In this document: positions 34,390-42,318 of the stretch, in pieces | How the letters are laid out: each line of letters starts with the position of its first letter | Numbering within the stretch: position 1 is the first letter of the stretch | Source of the DNA: an uncultured Bacteroidota bacterium | Lineage (GTDB): Bacteria > Bacteroidota > Bacteroidia > Flavobacteriales > Flavobacteriaceae | Reading direction: 5' to 3' | Length of the DNA stretch: 43,714 nucleotides | NCBI GenBank assembly: GCA_902554655.1 | Contig: CACDPE010000009.1 | Coordinates: 1-43,714, forward strand | Notes under the pieces: model-generated | Database searches by the model: none | Told to the model about the DNA's origin: nothing | Seen by the model: only the letters and a program-made list of their open reading frames with translations | Translations under genes and position numbers: made by a program

Positions 34390-35351
34390 ATCTTTTTTTT
34401 TCTTGAAACCACCTTAAGACATTTTTTAAAAATATTTTCAGAGTTTAATTTATACTTATTCATAAGGTCTTCTGGGGTTCCAGACTCTCCAAAAGAATCA
34501 TTTACACCAACAAATTCCATAGGGCACAATTCATTGTTTTGAACAATTAATCTGGAAATTGACTCGCCTAATCCTCCAAAAATATTATGTTCCTCGCAGG
34601 AAACTAAAGAATTGGTTTTTTTTATAGAATTTAAAATAATATCCTCATCTAATGGTTTTATGGTATGTATATTAATTACTTCAGCGCTGATTCCATGACT
34701 AAATAAATCTTTAGCAGCAGAAATAGATTCCCAAACTAAATGACCAGTTGCGACAATAGTAACATCGCTTCCGTCAATCAATTTGACACCTCTACCTATT
34801 ATAAAATTTTGAATTTCATCGGTGAAATTTGGAACTTTTGGTCTTCCGAATCGTAGATAAACAGGACCATTATATTTTGAAATTTCAATTGTTGCTGCTT
34901 TAGTTTGGTTATAATCACAAGTATTTATTACGGTCATTCCTGGAAGCATTTTCATTAGACCAATATCTTCAAGTATTTGATGAGTAGCACCATCTTCACC
35001 AAGCGTGATACCAGCATGAGAGGCGCAAATTTTTACATTCTTATTTGAATAGGCAATTGATTGTCTAATTTGGTCATAAACACGACCTGTTGAAAAATTA
35101 GCAAATGTTCCAGTATAAGGTATTTTTTCTCCAATTGTCATACCAGCAGCTATTCCCATCATATTTGCTTCAGCAATACCAACCTGAATAAACCTTTCAG
35201 GAAATTCATTTTTAAACTCATTCATTTTTAATGAACCAGTTAGATCAGCACATAAAGCTACAACATTAGGATTGGTTCTGCCCAATTCTAAAAGACCAAC
35301 TCCAAATCCAGATCTAGTATCTTTATTTCCTGTATTTACATATTCATTCAT
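34386..35351 (-). CDS. Transketolase, C-terminal subunit
   Basis: This is the pyrimidine-binding and C-terminal half of a split transketolase (321 residues), which moves two-carbon ketol units between sugar phosphates in the pentose phosphate pathway. Seen: DLTGSLKMNEF, RFIQVGIAEANMMGIAAGM with the conserved Glu that activates ThDP, YTGTFANFSTGRVYDQIRQS, SHAGITLGEDGATHQ, and LRFGRPKVP. The start ATG comes one base after the stop of the N-terminal gene. The gene symbol is left open because split transketolases and DXS-like proteins are named differently. Confidence 0.93.
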   Translation of the reverse strand: MNEYVNTGNKDTRSGFGVGLLELGRTNPNVVALCADLTGSLKMNEFKNEFPERFIQVGIAEANMMGIAAGMTIGEKIPYTGTFANFSTGRVYDQIRQSIAYSNKNVKICASHAGITLGEDGATHQILEDIGLMKMLPGMTVINTCDYNQTKAATIEISKYNGPVYLRFGRPKVPNFTDEIQNFIIGRGVKLIDGSDVTIVATGHLVWESISAAKDLFSHGISAEVINIHTIKPLDEDIILNSIKKTNSLVSCEEHNIFGGLGESISRLIVQNNELCPMEFVGVNDSFGESGTPEDLMNKYKLNSENIFKKCLKVVSRKKKI

Positions 35352-35352
35352 A

Positions 35353-36189
35353 TCAATAGTCTTTTAATGTCTCTGGATTTTGATCCAGTGCAATTCTTAA
35401 TTCGTCATCATTTGGAGCAACACCGTGCCACTTATGAGTACCCATCATGTAATCAACACCATTTCCCATTATGGTATTCATAATAATTACAATTGGCTTT
35501 TTTTTACCAGATTCGCCTTTTGCTTTTAAAATTATGTCTTCAACTTCTTTAACATTATTGCCATTTTTTATTTCAAAAACAGTCCATCCGAAGGATGAAA
35601 ACTTGATCTTTAAATCACCTAGGTCTAAAACATCTTTTATGTCACCATCAATTTGTTTTTGATTATAGTCGATTGTACAAATAATATTATCAATTTTATT
35701 TGCTGATGCAAACATGATTGCTTCCCAATTCTGACCTTCTTGGAGTTCACCATCACCGTGAAGAGTATAAACAATGCTATCATCATTATTTAATTTCTTT
35801 GTTATGGCAGCTCCAATTGCAACAGACATACCTTGACCCAATGAACCACTGGCAATCCTAATACCTGGAAGACCTTCGTGAGTTGTGGGATGTCCTTGTA
35901 ATCTTGAATTAATTTTCCTAAAAGTGTTTAGTTCTTTTATTGGAAAGTAACCAGCTCTGGCCAAGACACTATAATAAACTGGAGAAATATGACCGTTAGA
36001 AAGAAAAAATAAATCTTCATTTTTTCCATTCATTTCAAATTTCTCTTTTCTTTTCATTATTTTAAAAAATAAAACAACAAAAAATTCTGTACATCCAAGT
36101 GACCCACCAGGGTGACCAGATTTGACATTATTAACCATTCTGAGAATATCTCTTCTAACTTGAATAACTAAATTTTCCAATTCATTCAT
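35353..36189 (-). CDS. Transketolase, N-terminal subunit
   Basis: This is the thiamine-diphosphate-binding half (278 residues from the ATG at 36187-36189). Seen: VKSGHPGGSLGCTEFFVVLFF, FFLSNGHISPVYYSVLARAG, ASGSLGQGMSVAIGAA, and the ThDP motif HGDGELQEGQNWEA with NKIDNIICTIDYNQ. An in-frame ATG eight codons upstream (36213) overlaps a TATTTTTG promoter box and is not preferred. Together with the next gene it rebuilds a full-length enzyme, as is usual in Bacteroidota. Confidence 0.93.
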   Translation of the reverse strand: MNELENLVIQVRRDILRMVNNVKSGHPGGSLGCTEFFVVLFFKIMKRKEKFEMNGKNEDLFFLSNGHISPVYYSVLARAGYFPIKELNTFRKINSRLQGHPTTHEGLPGIRIASGSLGQGMSVAIGAAITKKLNNDDSIVYTLHGDGELQEGQNWEAIMFASANKIDNIICTIDYNQKQIDGDIKDVLDLGDLKIKFSSFGWTVFEIKNGNNVKEVEDIILKAKGESGKKKPIVIIMNTIMGNGVDYMMGTHKWHGVAPNDDELRIALDQNPETLKDY

Positions 36190-36193
36190 TTCA

Positions 36194-36201
36194 CAAAAAT
36201 A
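36194..36201 (-). promoter_or_regulatory. -7 promoter box of the split transketolase genes
   Basis: The minus strand reads TATTTTTG, then four bases, then the ATG at 36189. A TTTG (36225-36228) lies 23 bases upstream, a little far for a -33 element. The transcript is probably leaderless. Confidence 0.55.
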
Positions 36202-36274
36202 TAACCTTTTCACTCATCTTGTTTCAAAAAATAGATAAACTTTCAATTGATTTATGATTTTAGTTGAAATCACA

Positions 36275-36306
36275 TTGTAATTAAATTACATATTGAATTA
36301 TATTTG
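36275..36306 (+). promoter_or_regulatory. Promoter of tgt-lptF, probably giving a leaderless transcript
   Basis: TTG at 36275-36277, 21 bases, TATATTTG at 36299-36306, then five bases (AAAAA) and the tgt ATG. Sequence and spacing both fit the Bacteroidota promoter, and transcription should begin at or beside the start codon. Confidence 0.75.
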
Positions 36307-36311
36307 AAAAA

Positions 36312-37442
36312 ATGAAATTTAGTATTTTAAAAAAAGATATTGATACTAAAGCACGAATTGGAAAAATATCAACTGATCATGGTGAATTTGAAACTCCAGT
36401 TTTTATGCCCGTCGCAACGTCAGCTGCTATAAAAGGAGTTCATAATAAAGACTTAAAAGAGAGTATTTCACCTGATATTATTCTATCAAATACATATCAC
36501 CTTTATTTAAGACCAGGAAAAGAAATAATTGAAAATGCTGGAGGATTACACCAGTTTATGAAATGGGATAGAAGTATCTTAACTGACAGTGGAGGATATC
36601 AAGTTTATTCTTTATCTAACAATAGAAAAATTAATTCTGATGGAGTTAAATTCAAATCACATATTGATGGATCTTATCATTTTTTTACGCCAGAAAATGC
36701 AATAGACATTCAAAGATCTATCGGCGCTGATATTATAATGGCCTTTGATGAATGTACACCATTTCCATGTGAAAAAATATATGCAAGAAAATCAATGGAG
36801 CTAACCCATAATTGGCTAGAGAGATGTGTAAAAAGATTTAATTCAACAAAATCTAAATATTTTCATAATCAAGTCCTCTTTCCAATTGTACAGGGTGGTA
36901 TGTACAAAGATCTTAGAAAAATATCTGCTGAACATATTTCTTCATTGGATTTCGATGGTAATGCGATAGGTGGACTGTCTGTTGGGGAACCACATGACGT
37001 TATGTATGAAATATCGGAAATTGTATGTAAAATATTGCCTGAAAGAAAACCCAGATATTTGATGGGTGTTGGTACCCCATTAAATATTATTGAAAATATT
37101 TCTTTAGGCATTGACATGTTTGATTGTGTTATGCCGACCAGAAATGCAAGAAACGGGATGCTATTTACATCTCAAGGTACTATAAATATTAAAAATAAAA
37201 AATGGGAAAATGATCACTCTCCGATTGATTCAAATGGAAATACGTTCGTAGATAATTTTTATTCAAAAGCTTATTTAAGACATCTATTTAGTATTAATGA
37301 AAATTTAGGAAAGCAAATTGCTACAATTCATAACTTAGGTTTCTATAAGTGGATAATTGAAACGACAAAAAATAAAATTCGTGAAGGTAAATTTTTATCT
37401 TGGAAAAAAAATATGTCTAAAAAATTAGATATTAGATTGTAA
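36312..37442 (+). CDS. tgt: tRNA-guanine transglycosylase lacking zinc cysteines
   Basis: It swaps guanine 34 in tRNAs with GUN anticodons for preQ1 on the way to queuosine. The TIM-barrel motifs are intact: PVFMPVATSAAIKG, NTYHLYLRPG, LTDSGGYQVYSLS with the catalytic-site Asp, MAFDECTPFP, IVQGGMYKDLR, GGLSVGEP, and IDMFDCVMPTRNARNG with the nucleophile Asp. The C-terminal zinc site is changed: where E. coli has Cys302, Cys304 and Cys307, this protein has Gly309, Thr311 and Asp314, while the His (333 in E. coli) is kept as His340 at the same spacing. Length 376. Its stop shares one base with the next ATG (TAATG). Confidence 0.94.
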   Translation: MKFSILKKDIDTKARIGKISTDHGEFETPVFMPVATSAAIKGVHNKDLKESISPDIILSNTYHLYLRPGKEIIENAGGLHQFMKWDRSILTDSGGYQVYSLSNNRKINSDGVKFKSHIDGSYHFFTPENAIDIQRSIGADIIMAFDECTPFPCEKIYARKSMELTHNWLERCVKRFNSTKSKYFHNQVLFPIVQGGMYKDLRKISAEHISSLDFDGNAIGGLSVGEPHDVMYEISEIVCKILPERKPRYLMGVGTPLNIIENISLGIDMFDCVMPTRNARNGMLFTSQGTINIKNKKWENDHSPIDSNGNTFVDNFYSKAYLRHLFSINENLGKQIATIHNLGFYKWIIETTKNKIREGKFLSWKKNMSKKLDIRL

Positions 37443-38518
37443 TGAAGATTTTAGATTCATATATAGTTAAAAATTTTTTTTCAACATTTTTGATGATGTT
37501 TTTACTTTTTATCCCTATTGGAATATTAATTGATATTTCGGAAAAAATAGATAAATTTAAAGAACATGATTTAACTTTTTATCAAATATTAGATTATTAT
37601 TTAGATTTTGTTTGGTATTATGGTTATTCACTGATTCCAATTTTTGTTTTTCTTTCAGTTATTTGGTTTACATCAAAACTTTCTAATAATTCTGAGATTA
37701 TTGCAATATTAAGTTCAGGAATTTCATACAATCGTTATATAAAACCATTTATTATTTGCGGCATAATTATATCAATTATTACATTTATTTCAGGGATGTT
37801 TATTGTGCCGAAAAAGAATAAAAGTTTTAATGAATTTCAATATAAATATTTGTCAAAAAATAAAAAAGATAGAAATATTTCAAAGCTTTATAAACAAATT
37901 AATGAAACTGATTTTATTTATGTAAGCTCTTATAATCCAACCAGGAATCAAGCATATAATTTCTCATATGAGGTTTTTGAAAAAAATAAATTAAAACAAA
38001 AAATATTTTCAAGAAATATTCGTTGGATTGAAGAAGATAGTTTATATAGATTAACAGATTATTTTATTAGAAAATACATAGATGAAAATGAAATTATAGA
38101 ATCAAAAAAAATTTTTGATACGATTTTTAACTTTTCTATCAATGATCTTTCACCTGTTACATATCAAGCTAAAACATTAAATATGTTTGAGTTAAATGAC
38201 TTTATAAATGAAGAAAAATCTAATGGCTCTCCAATTCTTTCTAGCCATTTACTAGAAAGAAACAAAAGATATACTCTTCCTATTACAATTTTGATTTTAA
38301 CTGTCTTAGCAGTTACTGTTACTTCAAACAAAAAAAGAGGAGGTATTGGAGTTAATTTAGCTTTCGGAATAATCTTGGCTTTTGTTTTTATTTTTTTTGA
38401 TAAACTATTTTCTGTTTTAGTTTCAAAATCTGACTGGAACCCAAATTTAGGGGCTTGGCTACCAAATTTTGTATTTTTAATAATTACTTTTTACATACTT
38501 AAACTTGTGAAAAAATGA
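37442..38518 (+). CDS. LptF/LptG family LPS-export permease
   Basis: This inner-membrane permease of the Lpt transporter works with LptB ATPase to lift lipopolysaccharide out of the membrane. The 358-residue protein has the family layout. It starts with the helix KILDSYIVKNFFSTFLMMF and two more N-terminal membrane segments, including LSNNSEIIAILSSGISYNR that contacts the ATPase. A periplasmic beta-jellyroll region follows (about 130-260), then three C-terminal segments (PITILILTVLAVTVTS onward). The F and G paralogues are hard to tell apart here. It is one-base coupled to tgt, a common flavobacterial pairing. Confidence 0.9.
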   Translation: MKILDSYIVKNFFSTFLMMFLLFIPIGILIDISEKIDKFKEHDLTFYQILDYYLDFVWYYGYSLIPIFVFLSVIWFTSKLSNNSEIIAILSSGISYNRYIKPFIICGIIISIITFISGMFIVPKKNKSFNEFQYKYLSKNKKDRNISKLYKQINETDFIYVSSYNPTRNQAYNFSYEVFEKNKLKQKIFSRNIRWIEEDSLYRLTDYFIRKYIDENEIIESKKIFDTIFNFSINDLSPVTYQAKTLNMFELNDFINEEKSNGSPILSSHLLERNKRYTLPITILILTVLAVTVTSNKKRGGIGVNLAFGIILAFVFIFFDKLFSVLVSKSDWNPNLGAWLPNFVFLIITFYILKLVKK

Positions 38519-38540
38519 TTTTTAAGTATATAATTTCGAT

Positions 38541-38548
38541 TATATTTG
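38541..38548 (+). promoter_or_regulatory. -7 promoter box of accA
   Basis: TATATTTG, a perfect -7 match, ends ten bases before the accA ATG. No -33 TTG is found at 18-21 bases. Confidence 0.5.
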
Positions 38549-38558
38549 AATAATATTT

Positions 38559-39518
38559 ATGGAGTATTTAGATTTTGAATTACCTCTTAAAGAGCTTGAG
38601 GATCAATTAGAAAAGTGTAATATCATTGGTGATGAAAGTAAAGTGGATGTGAGAGATACATGTAATAAGCTAAAATTAAAAATTCAAAAAACAAAAAAAA
38701 AAATATATTCGAATATAACTCCTTGGCAGAGAGTTCAGTTATCTCGACATCCATCAAGACCTTATACTTTAGACTATATAAATGCCTTGACTGACGGAAC
38801 TTTTTTAGAACTTCATGGTGATAGAAATATTTCAGATGATAAAGCGATGATTGGTGGTTTAGGAAAAATTGATAATCAATCTTTCATGTTTATTGGACAA
38901 CAAAAAGGATATAACATAAAGACTAGACAGTATAGAAATTTTGGAATGGCAAGTCCCGAAGGCTATAGAAAAGCGTTACGTCTAATGAAACTAGCGGAAA
39001 AATTTTCAATTCCTATAGTTACAATGATTGATACACCTGGCGCTTATCCCGGTATTCAAGCTGAAGAAAAGGGTCAAGCTGAAGCTATTGCTAGAAATCT
39101 TTTTGAAATGTTTAATTTAAAAACCCAGATAATATGTATCGTTATTGGTGAGGGGGCATCAGGTGGAGCATTAGGAATTGGAATTGGAGATAAAATCATG
39201 ATGTTAGAAAATACATGGTATTCTGTTATTTCACCAGAATCTTGTTCTTCAATTTTGTGGAGAAGTTGGGATTATAAGGAAAGGGCAGCTGAAGTTTTAA
39301 AACTAACACCTGAAGACATGAAAAAAAATAAATTAATTGATAAAATAATTAAAGAACCTTTGGGTGGAGCTCATCAAAATAGAAATAAAGTTTTCAACAC
39401 AGTAAAAAAAGAAATTTTAGCTTCATTTGATAATCTAAAAAAGTTTTCAACTAAAAAACTTCTGGAGGAAAGGTCAAATAGATTTAAATCTATGGGCGTT
39501 TTTAATGAGTTAAGCTAG
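38559..39518 (+). CDS. accA: Acetyl-CoA carboxylase carboxyltransferase subunit alpha
   Basis: With AccD it moves the carboxyl group from carboxybiotin to acetyl-CoA, making malonyl-CoA for fatty acid synthesis. The sequence begins [20 protein letters not shown] with a helical lead. It has [26 protein letters not shown]-like [43 protein letters not shown], and [19 protein letters not shown], the oxyanion-forming glycine loops. The length of 319 is normal. It stands alone between lptF and dnaB. Confidence 0.97.
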   Translation: MEYLDFELPLKELEDQLEKCNIIGDESKVDVRDTCNKLKLKIQKTKKKIYSNITPWQRVQLSRHPSRPYTLDYINALTDGTFLELHGDRNISDDKAMIGGLGKIDNQSFMFIGQQKGYNIKTRQYRNFGMASPEGYRKALRLMKLAEKFSIPIVTMIDTPGAYPGIQAEEKGQAEAIARNLFEMFNLKTQIICIVIGEGASGGALGIGIGDKIMMLENTWYSVISPESCSSILWRSWDYKERAAEVLKLTPEDMKKNKLIDKIIKEPLGGAHQNRNKVFNTVKKEILASFDNLKKFSTKKLLEERSNRFKSMGVFNELS

Positions 39519-39554
39519 TACTATCAACATTATCCTAACAGTTATTAACATATT

Positions 39555-39563
39555 TATGTTTGC
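39555..39563 (+). promoter_or_regulatory. -7 promoter box upstream of dnaB
   Basis: TATGTTTGC matches TAnnTTTGC. The dnaB start is 53 bases further on, so this message would have a longer leader than most here. No -33 TTG at the right distance. Confidence 0.45.
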
Positions 39564-39616
39564 TTAAAAAGGTATTTAATAGCATAAATTGATTAATCAT
39601 TTTTTAAGTTTAGAAT

Positions 39617-41134
39617 GTGAAAAGTATTAGAAACATAAGTTCAGCATCCAGTCCAAACTCTGGTTCTGTTTATTCAATTCAAAAAGGTAAAATCCCTCCA
39701 CAAGCTGTTGATTTGGAAGAGGTTGTTTTAGGTGCCATGATGATTGATAAAAAAGGTGTGGATGAGGTTATTGATATTTTACACCCTGAAGTATTTTATA
39801 AAGAAAGTCATAAAATTATTTACTCTGCTATTATTAATCTATTTGAGCAACAAGAACCTATTGATATTAAAACTGTTTCTCATCAATTGAAAAAAGAAGC
39901 CAAATTAAATTTAATTGGTGGAGATATTTATCTAGTTGATCTAACTCAAAAAGTTTCATCCTCTGCTCACATTGAGTTTCATTCTAGAATTATACTTCAG
40001 AAGTTTATTCAAAGAAAACTTATTGAAATATCCAATGAAATAATTGAAAGTTCATATGATGAAACAACAGATGTCTTTGATTTATTAGATAATGCAGAAT
40101 CAAAAATTTATGATATTTCTCAAGGGAATCTCAAGAAAAATTCGCAAACAGCAGAAAATCTTGTAATTGCTGCAAAGAAAAAAATTGAAGAGATTTCCAA
40201 AAAAGAGGGGTTAAGTGGTATACCTTCAGGATTTAATGAAATTGATAAGTTAACATCTGGATGGCAACAAAGTGATCTAATAATTATTGCAGCTAGACCT
40301 GGTATGGGTAAAACAGCATTTACTCTTTCTATGGCTCGTAATATCTCTGTTGAAAACAATATTCCAGTTGCATTTTTCTCATTAGAAATGTCTGCTCTTC
40401 AATTAATTACTAGATTAATTTCATCGGAAACTGGTTTGAATTCAGAAAAATTGAGAACTGGAAAACTAGAAAAATTTGAATGGGAACAGTTAAATGTAAA
40501 AGTCTCAAATCTTGAAAATGCACCATTATATATTGATGATACTCCATCATTATCTGTTTTCGAACTTCGAGCTAAAGCTAGAAGATTATCTTCTCAGTAT
40601 GGTATTAAATTAATTGTTTTAGATTATTTGCAATTAATGACAATTGGATCTTCTCAAAAATCTGGAAATAGAGAGCAAGAGATTTCAACTATTTCTAGAA
40701 ATTTAAAAGCACTTGCAAAAGAACTAGACATACCAATTATAGCTCTATCACAATTATCACGTGCTGTTGAATTAAGAGGAGGAACCAAAAGACCAATTCT
40801 CTCAGATTTAAGAGAATCTGGTGCTATTGAACAAGATGCTGATATAGTTTCTTTTTTATATAGACCGGAATACTATAAAATTGATGAATGGGATGATGAG
40901 GATAGAACTCCTGCAATTGGGCAAGCAGAATTTATTGTATCAAAACATAGAAATGGTGGATTAAACTCAATAAAGCTTAAGTTTATAAGTTCACTTGGAA
41001 AGTTTGAAAATTTAAACACATTTGATAATCCTTTTGAATACCAATCTAAATTAAATGAAGAGTCTAAGATTAATCCAGATCAAGCCTTTGAAAGTGGAAG
41101 CTATAGATCAGAAGATGATGAGAATCCTTTCTGA
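39617..41134 (+). CDS. dnaB: Replicative DNA helicase
   Basis: This hexameric helicase unwinds the fork on the lagging strand. The N-terminal domain starts at PPQAVDLEEVVLGAMMIDKKG. The RecA-like core has Walker A RPGMGKTAF with Lys232, FFSLEMSALQLITRL, LIVLDYLQLM (Walker B), IPIIALSQLSRAVELR and SDLRESGAIEQDADIV, then FIVSKHRNGG. No intein is present and the length is 505. The start is GTG at 39617; an ATG two bases earlier is in another frame with an immediate stop. The acidic tail ends DDENPF. The stop is five bases from the converging rplT. Confidence 0.97.
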   Translation: MKSIRNISSASSPNSGSVYSIQKGKIPPQAVDLEEVVLGAMMIDKKGVDEVIDILHPEVFYKESHKIIYSAIINLFEQQEPIDIKTVSHQLKKEAKLNLIGGDIYLVDLTQKVSSSAHIEFHSRIILQKFIQRKLIEISNEIIESSYDETTDVFDLLDNAESKIYDISQGNLKKNSQTAENLVIAAKKKIEEISKKEGLSGIPSGFNEIDKLTSGWQQSDLIIIAARPGMGKTAFTLSMARNISVENNIPVAFFSLEMSALQLITRLISSETGLNSEKLRTGKLEKFEWEQLNVKVSNLENAPLYIDDTPSLSVFELRAKARRLSSQYGIKLIVLDYLQLMTIGSSQKSGNREQEISTISRNLKALAKELDIPIIALSQLSRAVELRGGTKRPILSDLRESGAIEQDADIVSFLYRPEYYKIDEWDDEDRTPAIGQAEFIVSKHRNGGLNSIKLKFISSLGKFENLNTFDNPFEYQSKLNEESKINPDQAFESGSYRSEDDENPF

Positions 41135-41139
41135 GCTAT

Positions 41140-41484
41140 TTATTTAATTTTTTTCACAATTTCCTCAAATTTTTTAGGGTCGTTCATAGCTAAATCTGCT
41201 AAAACTTTTCTGTTTATTAGGATATTGTTTGATTTAAGTTTATTTATTAATTCTGAATAAGAAAGACCGTGTTCTCTAGCAGCAGCATTTATTCTTGTTA
41301 TCCATAATGATCTAAAAACTCTCTTTTTAGCTTTTCTATCTCTGTACGCGTAAGAGAGTGCTTTTTCAACAGCATTTTTTGCTACTGTGTAAACATTTTT
41401 TCTTCTTCCAAAGTAGCCTTTGGCTTTTTTTAAAATTTTTTTTCTTTTTTTTCTTGAGGCTACTGTATTTACTGATCTTGGCAT
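41140..41484 (-). CDS. rplT: 50S ribosomal protein L20
   Basis: L20 is an early-assembly rRNA-binding protein of the large subunit. The basic N-terminal arm [20 protein letters not shown], then [19 protein letters not shown] and [19 protein letters not shown], matches the family; 114 residues is normal. It is the last gene of thrS-infC-rpmI-rplT. The 61-bp gap after rpmI is the largest in this operon; I could not find a convincing L20-binding leader structure in it. Confidence 0.97.
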   Translation of the reverse strand: MPRSVNTVASRKKRKKILKKAKGYFGRRKNVYTVAKNAVEKALSYAYRDRKAKKRVFRSLWITRINAAAREHGLSYSELINKLKSNNILINRKVLADLAMNDPKKFEEIVKKIK

Positions 41485-41545
41485 TACATATAATTTTTGG
41501 TTGAGGTGTAATTAAAACTTTATAACCTTTTACCTGTTTTACAAA

Positions 41546-41743
41546 TTACTTTAATCTTAACTGTTTTTTAATATTCGTCAAATCACTGTCATGAACTAAA
41601 CCATCATGGGTGAGTTTTAATTTTCTTTTCTTTGATTTTTTTGTAAGGATGTGATTTTTGAAAGCATGCTTTCTTTTTATTTTTCCTGAGCCAGTTACTT
41701 TAAATCTTTTCTTAGCACTGGACTTAGTTTTTAATTTGCTCAT
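41546..41743 (-). CDS. rpmI: 50S ribosomal protein L35
   Basis: L35 is a small basic large-subunit protein (65 residues). The sequence starts [20 protein letters not shown], then [20 protein letters not shown], as in the family. It lies three bases after the infC stop, in the conserved infC-rpmI-rplT order. Confidence 0.97.
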   Translation of the reverse strand: MSKLKTKSSAKKRFKVTGSGKIKRKHAFKNHILTKKSKKRKLKLTHDGLVHDSDLTNIKKQLRLK

Positions 41744-41746
41744 TTC

Positions 41747-42316
41747 CTACTTTTTTAATTTTTTTGGGTTAACAAACATAATCATTTTTTTTCCTTCAAG
41801 CGTTGGTAATTGCTCAACTTTTCCATATTCTTCTAATTCCTGGGCTAATTTCAAAAGTAATATTTGACCTTGTTCTTTAAAAATAATGGATCTACCTTTA
41901 AAAAAAACAAAAGCTTTTAACTTAGCTCCATCTTGCAAAAATTTAATTGCATGCTTTTTTTTGAATTCATAATCGTGCTGATCAGTCTGAGGACCAAATC
42001 TAATTTCTTTCACAATAACTTTTTGAGTTTTTGCTTTTAAAAATTTCTCTCTCTTTTTTTGATCATATAAAAACTTTTTATAATCTAAAGCTTTACACAC
42101 AGGCGGAGAAGCTTTTGGAGAAATTTCAACCAAGTCAGTTTCGAGAGATTTGGCTATATTTAGGGCTTCTAATTTAGTGTAAATACCAACTTCTACATTA
42201 TCACCCACAAGTCTAACCTGACTTGCATCAATTTCCTCATTAATTTTATGAGGATTTTTTTTAATTATTCTTCCAGGTCTTTTACCTCTTTTTCTTCTTA
42301 GTGCTATAACTTTAAT
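41747..42316 (-). CDS. infC: Translation initiation factor IF-3 with a non-standard start codon
   Basis: IF-3 keeps the 30S subunit free and checks start-codon pairing. The first ATG/GTG/TTG-type start (GTG at 42206-42208) would cut off most of the N-terminal domain. The frame continues upstream with the conserved [22 protein letters not shown] and a basic lead up to the thrS stop. I therefore set the start at ATT (42314-42316), two bases after the thrS TAA, giving 189 residues; ATA at 42305-42307 is the alternative. ATT starts are known for infC and allow self-repression. The C-terminal domain shows [19 protein letters not shown] and [12 protein letters not shown]. Confidence 0.9.
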   Translation of the reverse strand: MKVIALRRKRGKRPGRIIKKNPHKINEEIDASQVRLVGDNVEVGIYTKLEALNIAKSLETDLVEISPKASPPVCKALDYKKFLYDQKKREKFLKAKTQKVIVKEIRFGPQTDQHDYEFKKKHAIKFLQDGAKLKAFVFFKGRSIIFKEQGQILLLKLAQELEEYGKVEQLPTLEGKKMIMFVNPKKLKK

Positions 42317-42318
42317 TT

